This document shows positions 25,694-33,537 of a DNA stretch of 51,516 bases, piece after piece (positions within the stretch are counted from its first letter, which is position 1; each line of letters starts with the position of its first letter). The notes under the pieces were generated by a model, which saw only the letters and a list, made by a program, of their open reading frames with translations, was not told the origin of the DNA and did not search any database. The stretch is from Nostoc indistinguendum CM1-VF10 (GTDB lineage: Bacteria > Cyanobacteriota > Cyanobacteriia > Cyanobacteriales > Nostocaceae). The stretch is from assembly GCA_019359215.1 (NCBI GenBank), contig JAHHHS010000049.1, positions 1 through 51,516 on the forward strand, in the 5' to 3' direction. The position numbers and the translations under genes were made by a program.

Positions 25694-26569
25694 ATGGCTC
25701 ATTTAAATCAGCGTCGTCCCCAAAATGTCAACGGCGATTTTTATGTAGATAGTACCTGTATTGATTGTGATACCTGTCGCTGGATGGCTCCTGAAGTATT
25801 TTATGATGTTGATGATCAATCGGCGGTTTATCATCAACCAACCAATGAGGCGGAAAGATTAGCAGCGCTTGAAGCACTTTTGGCATGTCCTACTAGTTCT
25901 ATTGGCACTGTTGAAAAACCAAAAGATATCAAAGTTGCTCAACAACAGTTTCCAATATTAGTAGCAGAAAATGTTTACCACTGTGGCTATCATTCTGAAA
26001 AATCTTATGGTGCTGCTAGCTATTTAATTCAACTTCCAGAAGGTAACATTTTGGTAGATTCTCCCCGGTTTACGCCGCCTTTAGTCAAGCGTTTAGAAGA
26101 AATGGGGCCAATTCGTTATATGTACCTAACTCATAAGGATGATGTGGCAGATCATCAAAAGTTTGCCGAGCATTTTCAGTGCGATCGCATCCTCCATGCT
26201 GATGATATTACTGCGGATACTCGCAATGTAGAAATACAGCTAATTGGTTCTGAACCATTTGCTTTGACACCTGATTTATTAATTATCCCAGTTCCCGGTC
26301 ACACCAAAGGACAAACTGTTTTACTCTACAAAAATAAGTTCCTCTTCACTGGCGACCATCTCGCTTGGTCAGAAAGCTTGCACCAACTGGCTGCATTCCG
26401 CGATTTCTGCTGGTATTCTTGGTCAGAACAGATTAAATCAATGCGTAACTTGGCTAATTACTCTTTTGAGTGGGTGCTACCAGGTCATGGGCGAAGGTTT
26501 CATGCTGATAGGGAAACTATGCGCCAGCAGATGCACAAGTGTATTGACTTAATGGAATTTTTGGATTGA
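25694..26569 (+). CDS. 4Fe-4S ferredoxin fused to metallo-beta-lactamase domain
   Basis: This 291-residue fusion has an N-terminal ferredoxin-like segment with C22-x2-C25-x2-C28 (CIDCDTC) and a fourth Cys in LACPTSSIG, as in single-cluster ferredoxins. The metallo-beta-lactamase-fold domain spans about 100-280: YMYLTHKDDVADHQKF, PVPGHTKGQTVLLY, FTGDHLAW and VLPGHGRRFH. The usual H-x-H-x-D-H reads H-K-D-D-V-A-D-H, so one metal His is replaced and the motif is one residue longer. A redox-linked hydrolase or persulfide-type enzyme is possible; the substrate is unknown. ATG 25694 has AAAGGA seven bases upstream. Confidence 0.8.
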   Translation: MAHLNQRRPQNVNGDFYVDSTCIDCDTCRWMAPEVFYDVDDQSAVYHQPTNEAERLAALEALLACPTSSIGTVEKPKDIKVAQQQFPILVAENVYHCGYHSEKSYGAASYLIQLPEGNILVDSPRFTPPLVKRLEEMGPIRYMYLTHKDDVADHQKFAEHFQCDRILHADDITADTRNVEIQLIGSEPFALTPDLLIIPVPGHTKGQTVLLYKNKFLFTGDHLAWSESLHQLAAFRDFCWYSWSEQIKSMRNLANYSFEWVLPGHGRRFHADRETMRQQMHKCIDLMEFLD

Positions 26570-26594
26570 CCGAATAATTAATAATTATTTGGTC
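26568..26594 (+). terminator. Hairpin at the stop of the ferredoxin-hydrolase gene
   Basis: A 12-bp stem from 26568-26579 pairs with 26583-26594 (gacc-gaataatt against aattattt-ggtc, one G-T pair). It begins within the stop codon region. No T-run follows, so terminator function is uncertain. Confidence 0.45.
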
Positions 26595-26732
26595 ATCTGA
26601 AAAAAGCCACGAAAAACCTAACCCCCTTAGCTAGACTTTATCCAATTACGCAGCATAAACAGCAATATACTGTAAACGTTCAAATATTTAAAAATTAAAC
26701 CAGAGTTGTGTTCTCTAACTCTAAGCTCTATT

Positions 26733-27497
26733 ATGACAACTACGCCAAGCTTCAATTCCTGGGTTATCTGTCCCCAACCCAATCCTCAAGCAAACTTGCG
26801 TTTATTTTGCTTCCCCTACGCTGGTGGTAGCGCAGCAATTTTTCGGACTTGGCCTAATAATTTACCTAGTAATGTCGAAGTCTGTGCTGTGGAATATCCG
26901 GGACGGGGAAGACAGATTAAGTCACCACCCTTGACGCGATTAGAACCTCTTATTGAAGCGATCGCTCCAGTTCTCATGCCATACTTAGACAAACCATTCG
27001 CCTTCTTCGGTCATAGTATGGGCGGATTAGTTAGTTTTGAGTTGACCCATCTACTTCGCTCTCAGTATAATCTTACTCCCTTTCACCTCTTCATCTCTGC
27101 TCGTCGCGCCCCGCAAATTTCGTCCACAAAACCACCCCTCCACGTTTTATCAGACCCTGATTTGCTCAACGAGCTACACAGTCTTAACGGTACACCCAAA
27201 GCAGTATTAGAAAGCCAGGAACTGATGCAGATGTTCCTTCCCATTTTGCGGGCAGATTTTGCAGTTCTAGAAACTTATATTTACTCTCAAAGACAGCCAC
27301 TGGAGTGTCCTATTACTGTTTTTGGTGGTTTGCAAGACCAAGAAGTTAGTTATGAAGCTTTGCAAGCATGGCGAGAACAGACTATTGCTGCTCTCTCAGT
27401 ACATGAGTTCAACAGTGACCACTTTTTTATCCATTCACAGCAAGAATTATTATTTAAACTTATATCTCAAAAATTGCAGATGCGTAATAGCCATTAG
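26733..27497 (+). CDS. Type II thioesterase (alpha/beta hydrolase)
   Basis: This 254-residue type II thioesterase has LFCFPYAGGSAAIFRTWP (oxyanion-hole region), EYPGRGRQIKSP, and the nucleophile elbow FGHSMGGLVSFEL. The acidic residue lies in FGGLQDQEVSY and the His in SDHFFIH. Such enzymes release misprimed or stalled acyl groups from carrier proteins of nonribosomal peptide and polyketide synthases. No synthase lies in the window, so its partner must be elsewhere. I start at ATG 26733, because the upstream in-frame TTG at 26706 lacks a ribosome site. Confidence 0.88.
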   Translation: MTTTPSFNSWVICPQPNPQANLRLFCFPYAGGSAAIFRTWPNNLPSNVEVCAVEYPGRGRQIKSPPLTRLEPLIEAIAPVLMPYLDKPFAFFGHSMGGLVSFELTHLLRSQYNLTPFHLFISARRAPQISSTKPPLHVLSDPDLLNELHSLNGTPKAVLESQELMQMFLPILRADFAVLETYIYSQRQPLECPITVFGGLQDQEVSYEALQAWREQTIAALSVHEFNSDHFFIHSQQELLFKLISQKLQMRNSH

Positions 27498-27572
27498 ATA
27501 GGAAGGAGCTAGGAGCCAGAATATAGAATTTTCCTGACTCGCTGAACTTCTTATATACAATATTTCTACTGT

Positions 27573-27974
27573 TTATTTTTGGGTAGCGATCGCTAATTTT
27601 GCCCCTTCAACTTGACGTACGCGATCCATCACAGCCACTACTCGCCCGTGACCAACTTTTTCATCAGCATTAATAATTACCAACACTTCTGAGTTAGAAC
27701 CGACTAGAGCACGCACTTGCGCTGTTAAATCATCAACTGTGGTTGGTTTGCGGTTCAAACTTACTATTCCTTGTTCATCTACCGTGATCGTAATTTTAGA
27801 GGGAACTTGCTGTTGTTTTGCCGTAGCTGCCTTCGGTAAATTTACTGGTAAACCTTCTGAGCGTGTTAAAAACAGAGTTGACATAATAAAAAATGTCAAA
27901 ATTGCAAATATCACATCAATCATCGGCAAAATGTTGATCTGTACTGGAATTTCTGGTTCATCTTGTAGACGCAT
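27573..27974 (-). CDS. exbD: Biopolymer transport protein ExbD
   Basis: This proton-channel subunit energises TonB. The single helix is in INILPMIDVIFAILTFFIMS, with the essential Asp in PMIDVIF. The C-terminal periplasmic domain (ITITVDEQGIVSLNRKPTTV and VIINADEKVGHGRVV) is typical of ExbD/TolR. The frame is open to 28031, but GAGGAG lies 9 bases before the ATG at 27972-27974, giving 133 residues and a 17-base overlap with exbB. It is co-transcribed with exbB. Confidence 0.9.
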   Translation of the reverse strand: MRLQDEPEIPVQINILPMIDVIFAILTFFIMSTLFLTRSEGLPVNLPKAATAKQQQVPSKITITVDEQGIVSLNRKPTTVDDLTAQVRALVGSNSEVLVIINADEKVGHGRVVAVMDRVRQVEGAKLAIATQK

Positions 27975-28611
27975 AAGTTTTTTCTCCTCGTTCATAACGA
28001 CGGCGGTAGAGTAATTCCAGCTGTCCCCCATACTCTTGAATTAGGGCGATTTGCCGTTGGTACAGTCCCCGAAAGGTGTTGGCAAACATGAGTATGAATA
28101 TAGCAACGATCAATCCCGATGCTGTTGATACTAGAGCTTCACTAATCCCAGATGTAACACCAGTTGTTTTAGTACCTCCCACATCACCAAGGTTTAGGGA
28201 GGCAAAAGAGGCTATCAATCCTAACACAGTACCGAGAAGACCCAACAGTGGTGCCAGACTAATGATTGTCTCAAAAAGGTTTTGGAAACGTTTTAACACA
28301 GGTATCTCAGCCTGTGATTCGCTTTCTAACGCCAAACGAAATTCCTCTGGATTTGGCTCCTCTAATTCTAAAGCCGCTAGAAAAATCCGGGCGAGTGGCA
28401 AGTCTGCGTTTTTCTGAAGTTTATCCATTGCACCGACAACATTATCGAGACGGTAGAGATTCAAAACATCTCGCACCACCCGGTTTTGACGCTTATTGAT
28501 CCTTACCCAAAACCTGATACGCTCGATGATCAGTGCCACACCCAATACCGAAAACGCCAACAGGGGCCACATGACGATACCGCCTGCTGCAAACAAATTC
28601 TGAATTCCCAT
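27958..28611 (-). CDS. exbB: Biopolymer transport protein ExbB (MotA/TolQ/ExbB)
   Basis: This 217-residue membrane channel protein has three helices: GGIVMWPLLAFSVLGVALII at the N terminus, then TIISLAPLLGLLGTVLGLIA and ALVSTASGLIVAIFILMFAN, in the family order. The G-L-L-G-T-V-x-G-[LM]-I motif is diagnostic. It begins at ATG 28609-28611 behind GAGG, overlaps exbD, and is divergent from tonB (28954), a standard TonB-energising unit. Confidence 0.93.
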   Translation of the reverse strand: MGIQNLFAAGGIVMWPLLAFSVLGVALIIERIRFWVRINKRQNRVVRDVLNLYRLDNVVGAMDKLQKNADLPLARIFLAALELEEPNPEEFRLALESESQAEIPVLKRFQNLFETIISLAPLLGLLGTVLGLIASFASLNLGDVGGTKTTGVTSGISEALVSTASGLIVAIFILMFANTFRGLYQRQIALIQEYGGQLELLYRRRYERGEKTYASTR

Positions 28612-28953
28612 GTAGTGCCTCTATAACGTCATCCACAATACAAAATTAGACTACCAGAATCTAGAGGAAAGCTGAAACTTTTTCTCAATTAAATATAAAA
28701 TATAATGATAATTTTTTCAAATGTAATTATCATGATTTTTATTTAATCGTTTCTTCGCGTTACATAAAGAAATTTAATTAAATTGCAATAAAAATTAATC
28801 TTGTCCAAAAACCATGATATGTGATGCTTTCAAAAGATTTTTTGCTGGTCCAGGTTTCCGTAAAGCTATCCCAAGTAATTTGAAGTTTTTACTTGATATT
28901 TGTAACCTTGCATTCTAAGATAGCTAAATTAGTGAGAATAGGTAGCAATAGCT
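28612..28953. other. Divergent exbB/tonB control region
   Basis: The AT-rich 342-base region carries a Fur-like dyad at 28705-28733 and promoters for both directions. Confidence 0.45.
28705..28733. promoter_or_regulatory. Candidate Fur-type operator in the exbB/tonB gap
   Basis: Perfect arms atgataatt (28705-28713) and aattatcat (28725-28733) with an 11-base spacer resemble the GATAAT/ATTATC words of Fur boxes. TonB systems are classical iron-regulated targets. The wide spacing differs from the canonical 19-mer. Confidence 0.4.
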
Positions 28954-30447
28954 ATGAGCTTTTCTGGCATTACTGTCAAGCAACGTTCCAAAGAAGTTGA
29001 GGCTCTCAAGTCTTTTCTGACTTACAGTCTGATAGGTTCACTGGCGCTGCATATCGGCGTACTGTCCTCAGGCATAGGTAATTATTTGACGAGAATGCCT
29101 AAAGAAGAAGATGAAGCAATAGAATTAGCGATCGTAGATTCTCCGACTGCGGAACCAGAAAAACCGCTTGAAAAAATTCCAGAAGAACCCAAAAAATTAC
29201 CAGAAGTTATTCAAAAACAGTCTATAGAAACTCCGCCAGTACAAAAACCAGTACAAGAATTTATTGAAAGACCAAAAATTCAGCCAGTTGAACAACCAAA
29301 GCAAACTACTCAAATTCAGCCAGTTGAACAACAACCAAAACAAATTATTCAAAACCCACAGCCAGCAAATACGCAAATTGCTCCCAAGCCAGAAGTCCCT
29401 GTGACAACTGTTGCTCCCTCCACAAACCAAGACAGTCAAAAGTTAAGAGGAGTTTTAAGCGAACTAAGAGACTCAAAAGCCAGTCAAAATGCTGGTGGAG
29501 GTGGCGGTGCTAGTGGAGTTCTCACAGGCTCCGGCTCCGGTGTTGGTTTGGGTACGGGTTCAGGAATTGGCTCTGGCTCTGGTAGTGGTACAGGCTCAGG
29601 AATTGGCTCTGGCTCTGGCAGTGGTACGGGTTCAGGAATTGGCTCTGGCTCTGGTAGTGGTGTAGGCAATGAACGAGTAAAGCGTCCGCCAATAGCAACA
29701 GCGCCAACACCTCCAAAAATTAACAGTTCAGGTAATGGTAATGGTCGTACAGCCTGTCGTGAAGAGAATTGTGGTTTTAAGTATCCAGAGGCAATAAAAC
29801 GGCGAGGAATTGAAGGCAGACCAGAAGTAACTGTCGATAGTGATGCACAAGGCAATGTTACCAATGTGCGGCTTACTAGGTCCAGTGGAAACCGTGAATT
29901 AGATGAAGCTTACGCCAGACAAGCACGTAGTATGAAATTAAAACCCACAGAAGGTGGTAGACAAGCAGTAACTATCGCCACTGAATTTCACATCAAAGGT
30001 TCACGGCGATCGCGCCAAATTCAAGAACGGCAAGCACAAAGACAAGCAGAAGAGAGAACTCGACAAACAACGGCTGCAAACTCCACAGAGGAAACTCCAA
30101 AACGTAGGCCCAGACAGATGACACCTGCATCTAATGAAGCTACAGCCACAAAAACAAAACCAGCAATATCTGGATTTAGTAGACGGTTGGAACCTCAAAA
30201 AGCGGAAAGTACTGCTACAAGCCCATCATCTCCAGCTAGAACAACTCGCACTCAAGGAAGTGCAAGAGAGTCCTTACGCAGCATCCGGCGTGAGCGAACG
30301 GCTACCGATTCATCACCAAAGCCACAACCAACCGCAAATCGGCGTCGGCGACGGACAGACAACGCTAGTCAGAACAAATTGCGGGAATCTTTGCGCGGTT
30401 TACGCCAACAACCTCAATCGCAACCTGCTGCTCCCAGTCAAGAGTAG
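28954..30447 (+). CDS. TonB-family protein with Gly-Ser repeat and basic tail
   Basis: This 497-residue protein carries energy to outer-membrane receptors. After a membrane anchor (about 22-44) comes a Pro/Glu/Gln-rich span (to about 150), then a Gly-Ser tract encoded by tandem units (about 29527-29664), then the TonB C-terminal domain (about 270-350: FKYPEAIKRRGIEGRPEVTV, NVRLTRSSGNRELDEAYARQ, MKLKPTEGGRQ). A roughly 150-residue Arg/Gln/Ser/Thr-rich tail follows the TonB domain, unlike classical TonB, which ends with it. Divergent exbB-exbD supply the motor. Confidence 0.88.
   Translation: MSFSGITVKQRSKEVEALKSFLTYSLIGSLALHIGVLSSGIGNYLTRMPKEEDEAIELAIVDSPTAEPEKPLEKIPEEPKKLPEVIQKQSIETPPVQKPVQEFIERPKIQPVEQPKQTTQIQPVEQQPKQIIQNPQPANTQIAPKPEVPVTTVAPSTNQDSQKLRGVLSELRDSKASQNAGGGGGASGVLTGSGSGVGLGTGSGIGSGSGSGTGSGIGSGSGSGTGSGIGSGSGSGVGNERVKRPPIATAPTPPKINSSGNGNGRTACREENCGFKYPEAIKRRGIEGRPEVTVDSDAQGNVTNVRLTRSSGNRELDEAYARQARSMKLKPTEGGRQAVTIATEFHIKGSRRSRQIQERQAQRQAEERTRQTTAANSTEETPKRRPRQMTPASNEATATKTKPAISGFSRRLEPQKAESTATSPSSPARTTRTQGSARESLRSIRRERTATDSSPKPQPTANRRRRRTDNASQNKLRESLRGLRQQPQSQPAAPSQE
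29527..29664 (+). repeat. In-frame Gly-Ser coding repeat of tonB
   Basis: Tandem units of the type ggctctggctctggtagtgg and acaggctcaggaatt code G-S-G-S-G-[TV]-G-S-G-I. Unit number may be polymorphic. Confidence 0.75.
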
Positions 30448-30543
30448 CTGTGTACACACAAGTCCGCAGCCATATATTTATTTATAAAAAGTTGTCGGGA
30501 AACCCACTCTTTTGAAAGATGGGATGAGAAACGCCCCGACGCC

Positions 30544-30584
30544 GTTGATGGTTGACGGTTAACAGTCAACAGTCAACAGTTGAC
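30544..30584. repeat. Heptameric STRR (AGTCAAC type)
   Basis: Tandem agtcaac units flanked by gttgacggttaac, so the whole is also partly palindromic. Confidence 0.8.
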
Positions 30585-30773
30585 AAAAATTTGGCTAGAA
30601 GATTTTAGGACTTGTGTGTACATCGTAGCTTTGGGAGGGAGAAGTTGGCCGAACTCACCTTAATCTAAAACCGTAGATGGACGCGGATGGATACAAATAA
30701 TTTTGATAATTAATCATCTGTGTTCATCTATTTTAATTAGTTATGAATGAAGAAGCCTCCAGGAAGGTGATGA

Positions 30774-30802
30774 GCAATGTCTACGACAGGCTGCGCCTAC
30801 GC
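30774..30802 (+). repeat. Palindromic repeat family A copy
   Basis: gcaatgtctacgacaggctg then cgcctacgc. Confidence 0.75.
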
Positions 30803-30920
30803 ACTTTTTCTCATCTAGAGCAACTAATACCCCACTCTCTACAACAATATAACCGGGTATTGTTGTCAATTGAGATTACGGTAAGCGTAAATAGTTCACT
30901 TCCTTCTTTTGAGGTGAGTG

Positions 30921-31301
30921 ATGCAGCCTAAAGTTATTTTTGGGAATGCTGCAAGCGAAGGTGCAAATCGCTGGGGCTGGTTTATGGGTTACTTCATCAC
31001 CCCAGATGATGATCCTCGCTCAACCACAGCGCTGGAAATAAAGTGGGGTGTCCATAAAGCGGGAGACTGTAGAAACGAGTGGGGAGTAAACAACACAGCT
31101 GCTACTCTTTCCATTTTAATTAATGGTCAATTTTGCCTTCAGTTTGAGGATAGAGAAATGATTCTATCTCGTGAGGGTGATTATGTGTTGTGGTATGCAG
31201 GTGTACCACATTGTTGGGTTGCTCAGTCCGACTGTACTATTTTGACCGTGAGATGGCCTTCAACACCATGTGATAGTGTAGCAGTGCGATCGCCACAATA
31301 A
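30921..31301 (+). CDS. Cupin-fold protein
   Basis: A 126-residue protein with a single cupin barrel: HKAGDCRNEWGVNNTAATLS, ILINGQFCLQFEDREMILSR, EGDYVLWYAGVPHCWVAQSD. The G-D-Y-V-x-x-x-x-G-V-P-H motif is the second cupin motif. The first motif's usual H-x-H is not evident (H-K-A-G-D with few His), so metal binding is uncertain. Ligand and reaction are unknown. GAGG lies 6 bases before ATG 30921, preferred over the overlapping GTG at 30918. A SRPBCC protein follows on the same strand. Confidence 0.7.
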   Translation: MQPKVIFGNAASEGANRWGWFMGYFITPDDDPRSTTALEIKWGVHKAGDCRNEWGVNNTAATLSILINGQFCLQFEDREMILSREGDYVLWYAGVPHCWVAQSDCTILTVRWPSTPCDSVAVRSPQ

Positions 31302-31438
31302 TAATTTTCAACCCACATTCCGCACTTCTTAGGAATAAAGCGGTAACTATCTACTCTGATAGAAATAACTGAAAGCTTCCTTGACTAGAACCTAAATAAC
31401 GTTTTGTGTTAGCAACGTGCGTTACCGCACGAATTTCC

Positions 31439-31963
31439 ATGTTGATTTGCATCGAAGCTCATATCCCTTTTCCTCGTCCTTTAGTTTATGCCACTTATCG
31501 AGACAAGCTAACAGAACTTGTGCCGTATATGTCAAAGGTCAGACAAATTAAGTTCAAATCAAGCCAAGAGCAAAACGGACTTTTATACCTAGTCCATGAT
31601 TGGTATGGTGGTGCCAATCTTCCAGCATTAGCGCGTGCTTTTTTAAGCGAAGATTTGCTCAATTGGACAGAAGATTCTATTTGGAATAATTCTGAATATA
31701 CAACTAGTTGGCAGATCAAAACCCACGTCTTTAGTGAAGCAGTTCACTGTACAGGCAAAAATCACTTTCTCGAAGATGATAAAGGAACGCTAATCCAGAG
31801 CCGGGGTGAACTAATTATTGACCCGCAGCAGATCAAGGGTACACCACAACAGTTAACAGTGGCGATCGCCCGCATCGTTGAGAATTCACTAGGAAAACAG
31901 ATTACACCTAATTTCCAACAAATGAGTGAAGGAGTTCGTCACTATCTGAAGAAGGTGAATTAA
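31439..31963 (+). CDS. SRPBCC/START-like ligand-binding protein
   Basis: The 174-residue protein opens with MLICIEAHIPFPRPLVYATY, an N-terminal strand and 'P-R-x-x-V-Y-x-x-Y-R-D' pattern seen in polyketide-cyclase/START-fold proteins. Middle strands SWQIKTHVFSEAVHCTGKNH and SRGELIIDPQQIKG fit the helix-grip beta sheet. The C-terminal helix VAIARIVENSLGKQITPNFQ fits too. No catalytic residues can be named and the ligand is unknown. I start at ATG 31439 since the frame upstream (to GTG 31406) lacks a ribosome site. Confidence 0.65.
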   Translation: MLICIEAHIPFPRPLVYATYRDKLTELVPYMSKVRQIKFKSSQEQNGLLYLVHDWYGGANLPALARAFLSEDLLNWTEDSIWNNSEYTTSWQIKTHVFSEAVHCTGKNHFLEDDKGTLIQSRGELIIDPQQIKGTPQQLTVAIARIVENSLGKQITPNFQQMSEGVRHYLKKVN

Positions 31964-32325
31964 CAATTCAAAATTCTTGCTTTTTGGGAACTCCAAAAGA
32001 CTGATTTCTTATTCCCTATTCCTTACTATCTAGCTATGCAAATATGTATGGCTACGTGATGCTACGCAAGCAGAAGTCAAAGCGTATTCCTATAAACCAT
32101 TTAATTTACCAGGAAGTGCGAACTAACTCCATGATTGCCAATTTCACAACTTGTCTATATTAGACAACAGCCTATAGCTTGTGATTTTAGACTACTCACC
32201 CTAAATTCAATAATCTTAATAAAAAAATCATCTTAAAAGATGTCTTTCAATATCTCTAAAGACTGATGGTATAGCGTTAATTATTATAGTTAATTGAAAT
32301 TAACTTAATATTAGGAGTCGTTATT
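31964..32325. other. Intergenic upstream of cyanophycinase
   Basis: This 360-base region has no gene. It includes a family A-like fragment near 32048-32070 and a small dyad gttaat-tgaa-attaac (32289-32304) just before the GTG start, perhaps an operator. Confidence 0.35.
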
Positions 32326-33156
32326 GTGGAAAGTATTAGCAAACAACTCATAATTATTGGCGGCGCTGAAGATAAAAAGGAAGATTGTGAAATCTTGCGC
32401 GAATTTGTACGACGTGCTGGGGGTACGAAGGCAAAAATAGTAATTATGACAGCAGCGACAGAACTACCTAGAGAGGTTGGAGAAAATTATATTAGAGTAT
32501 TTGAACGGTTAGGAGCTGAAGATGCTCGTATTGTTGATACGGAAACTCGTGATGATGCATCTTCTTCTACAGCATTAGAAGCTGTCAGCAAAGCTACAGG
32601 AATATTCTTTACTGGAGGAGATCAAGCTCGGATCACAAGCGTTCTTAAAGATACTGAACTTGACACAGCTATTCACAAGCGTTTTGCTGAAGGGGCAGTT
32701 ATTGCAGGCACAAGCGCAGGAGCAGCTGTGATGCCAGATAAAATGATTGTAGAAGGCGATTCTCAAACTAACCCTCGGATGGAAATTATAGATATGGGCC
32801 CAGGTTTAGGCTTTCTACCTGGAGTAGTAATTGACCAACATTTTTTACAGCGTGGACGCCTGGGACGCTTAATTTCAGCTTTGATACAAGAGCCTGCTGA
32901 TTTAGGATTCGGTATTGATGAGAATACTGCAATGGTAGTTACTGATAGACAAGTTGAAATCATTGGTGAAGGTTCAGTTACAATTGTCGACGTAGAGTCT
33001 ACATATGACAATATGGGCGAAATTTTAAAGGATGAGGCTTTAGCGATTTGTGGAGCAAAGCTTCATATGTTACCGCGTGGCTACAAATTTGATTTGAAAA
33101 CCCGCCAACCTATCTTAAATAATGTGTCTGTATTAGCAGGTTCAGCAAATACTTAA
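32326..33156 (+). CDS. cphB: Cyanophycinase
   Basis: This peptidase S51-family enzyme degrades cyanophycin to beta-Asp-Arg dipeptides, mobilising nitrogen stores. The 276 residues include the nucleophile motif GTSAGAAV (S130) plus FFTGGDQARI and the conserved GPGLGFLPGVVIDQHFLQRGR block. The GTG start at 32326 is set by AGGAG 8 bases upstream. cphA (the synthetase) is not adjacent in this window. In heterocyst-forming strains the enzyme is important for exporting fixed nitrogen. Confidence 0.95.
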   Translation: MESISKQLIIIGGAEDKKEDCEILREFVRRAGGTKAKIVIMTAATELPREVGENYIRVFERLGAEDARIVDTETRDDASSSTALEAVSKATGIFFTGGDQARITSVLKDTELDTAIHKRFAEGAVIAGTSAGAAVMPDKMIVEGDSQTNPRMEIIDMGPGLGFLPGVVIDQHFLQRGRLGRLISALIQEPADLGFGIDENTAMVVTDRQVEIIGEGSVTIVDVESTYDNMGEILKDEALAICGAKLHMLPRGYKFDLKTRQPILNNVSVLAGSANT

Positions 33157-33537
33157 CTTTGACAGATACATTTAAGTCCACTAGATAAAGGGATATGTTT
33201 GTTGGTTTTTAAGCCAAGTTATTCGCTGTGCTAGTTGCGATCGCCTCTTCCTAAGTCTATCCCTTACCAAAGGGTTGAAACCTTTCAAAAGCTGTTAATT
33301 ATGCTTAACAGGCGTGCCATTCGGTTCTGAGACGAATGGCACGCCTGTTAAAGTTTAACTGAAAATCTGTATCTCCAAAGAATGCGATCGCTACTTTATC
33401 ACTCTCTACTTTTTCAAAGTTTTAAAATTATTAAAGAAGAATTCCGAATCTAGGAATCAGCAATTTTTCAGTGGGTAATTCAACGAAAACCTCGAACTAA
33501 CGAAATCAGGAAATTTATTGCGAATTGCGAATTGGAC
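33157..33537. other. Intergenic between convergent cphB and glycosyltransferase
   Basis: It contains a long perfect hairpin at 33305-33351 that likely ends one or both transcripts. No gene. Confidence 0.4.
33305..33351. repeat. Perfect 19-bp inverted repeat, 9-base loop
   Basis: Left arm ttaacaggcgtgccattcg (33305-33323), right arm its exact reverse complement (33333-33351), loop gttctgaga. It lies between convergent genes, so bidirectional termination is possible, but no T-run follows either side. Confidence 0.85.

Larger units (their letters stand above)
30448..30920. other. Intergenic with repeats
   Basis: This 470-base gap holds an STRR, a family A copy and no supported gene. A short open frame at 30743-30931 is largely repeat sequence. 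Near 30483-30535 a short hairpin-like stretch gttgtcgggaaac...ccccgacgccg could end tonB transcripts. Confidence 0.4.

Noticed and set aside
29484..29864. 126-codon Pro-Glu-rich frame opposite tonB
   Set aside because: It is the complement of the Gly-Ser repeat, an artefact of repeat composition.
30743..30931. 62-codon plus-strand frame
   Set aside because: Contains a family A repeat and overlaps the cupin start; no ribosome site.
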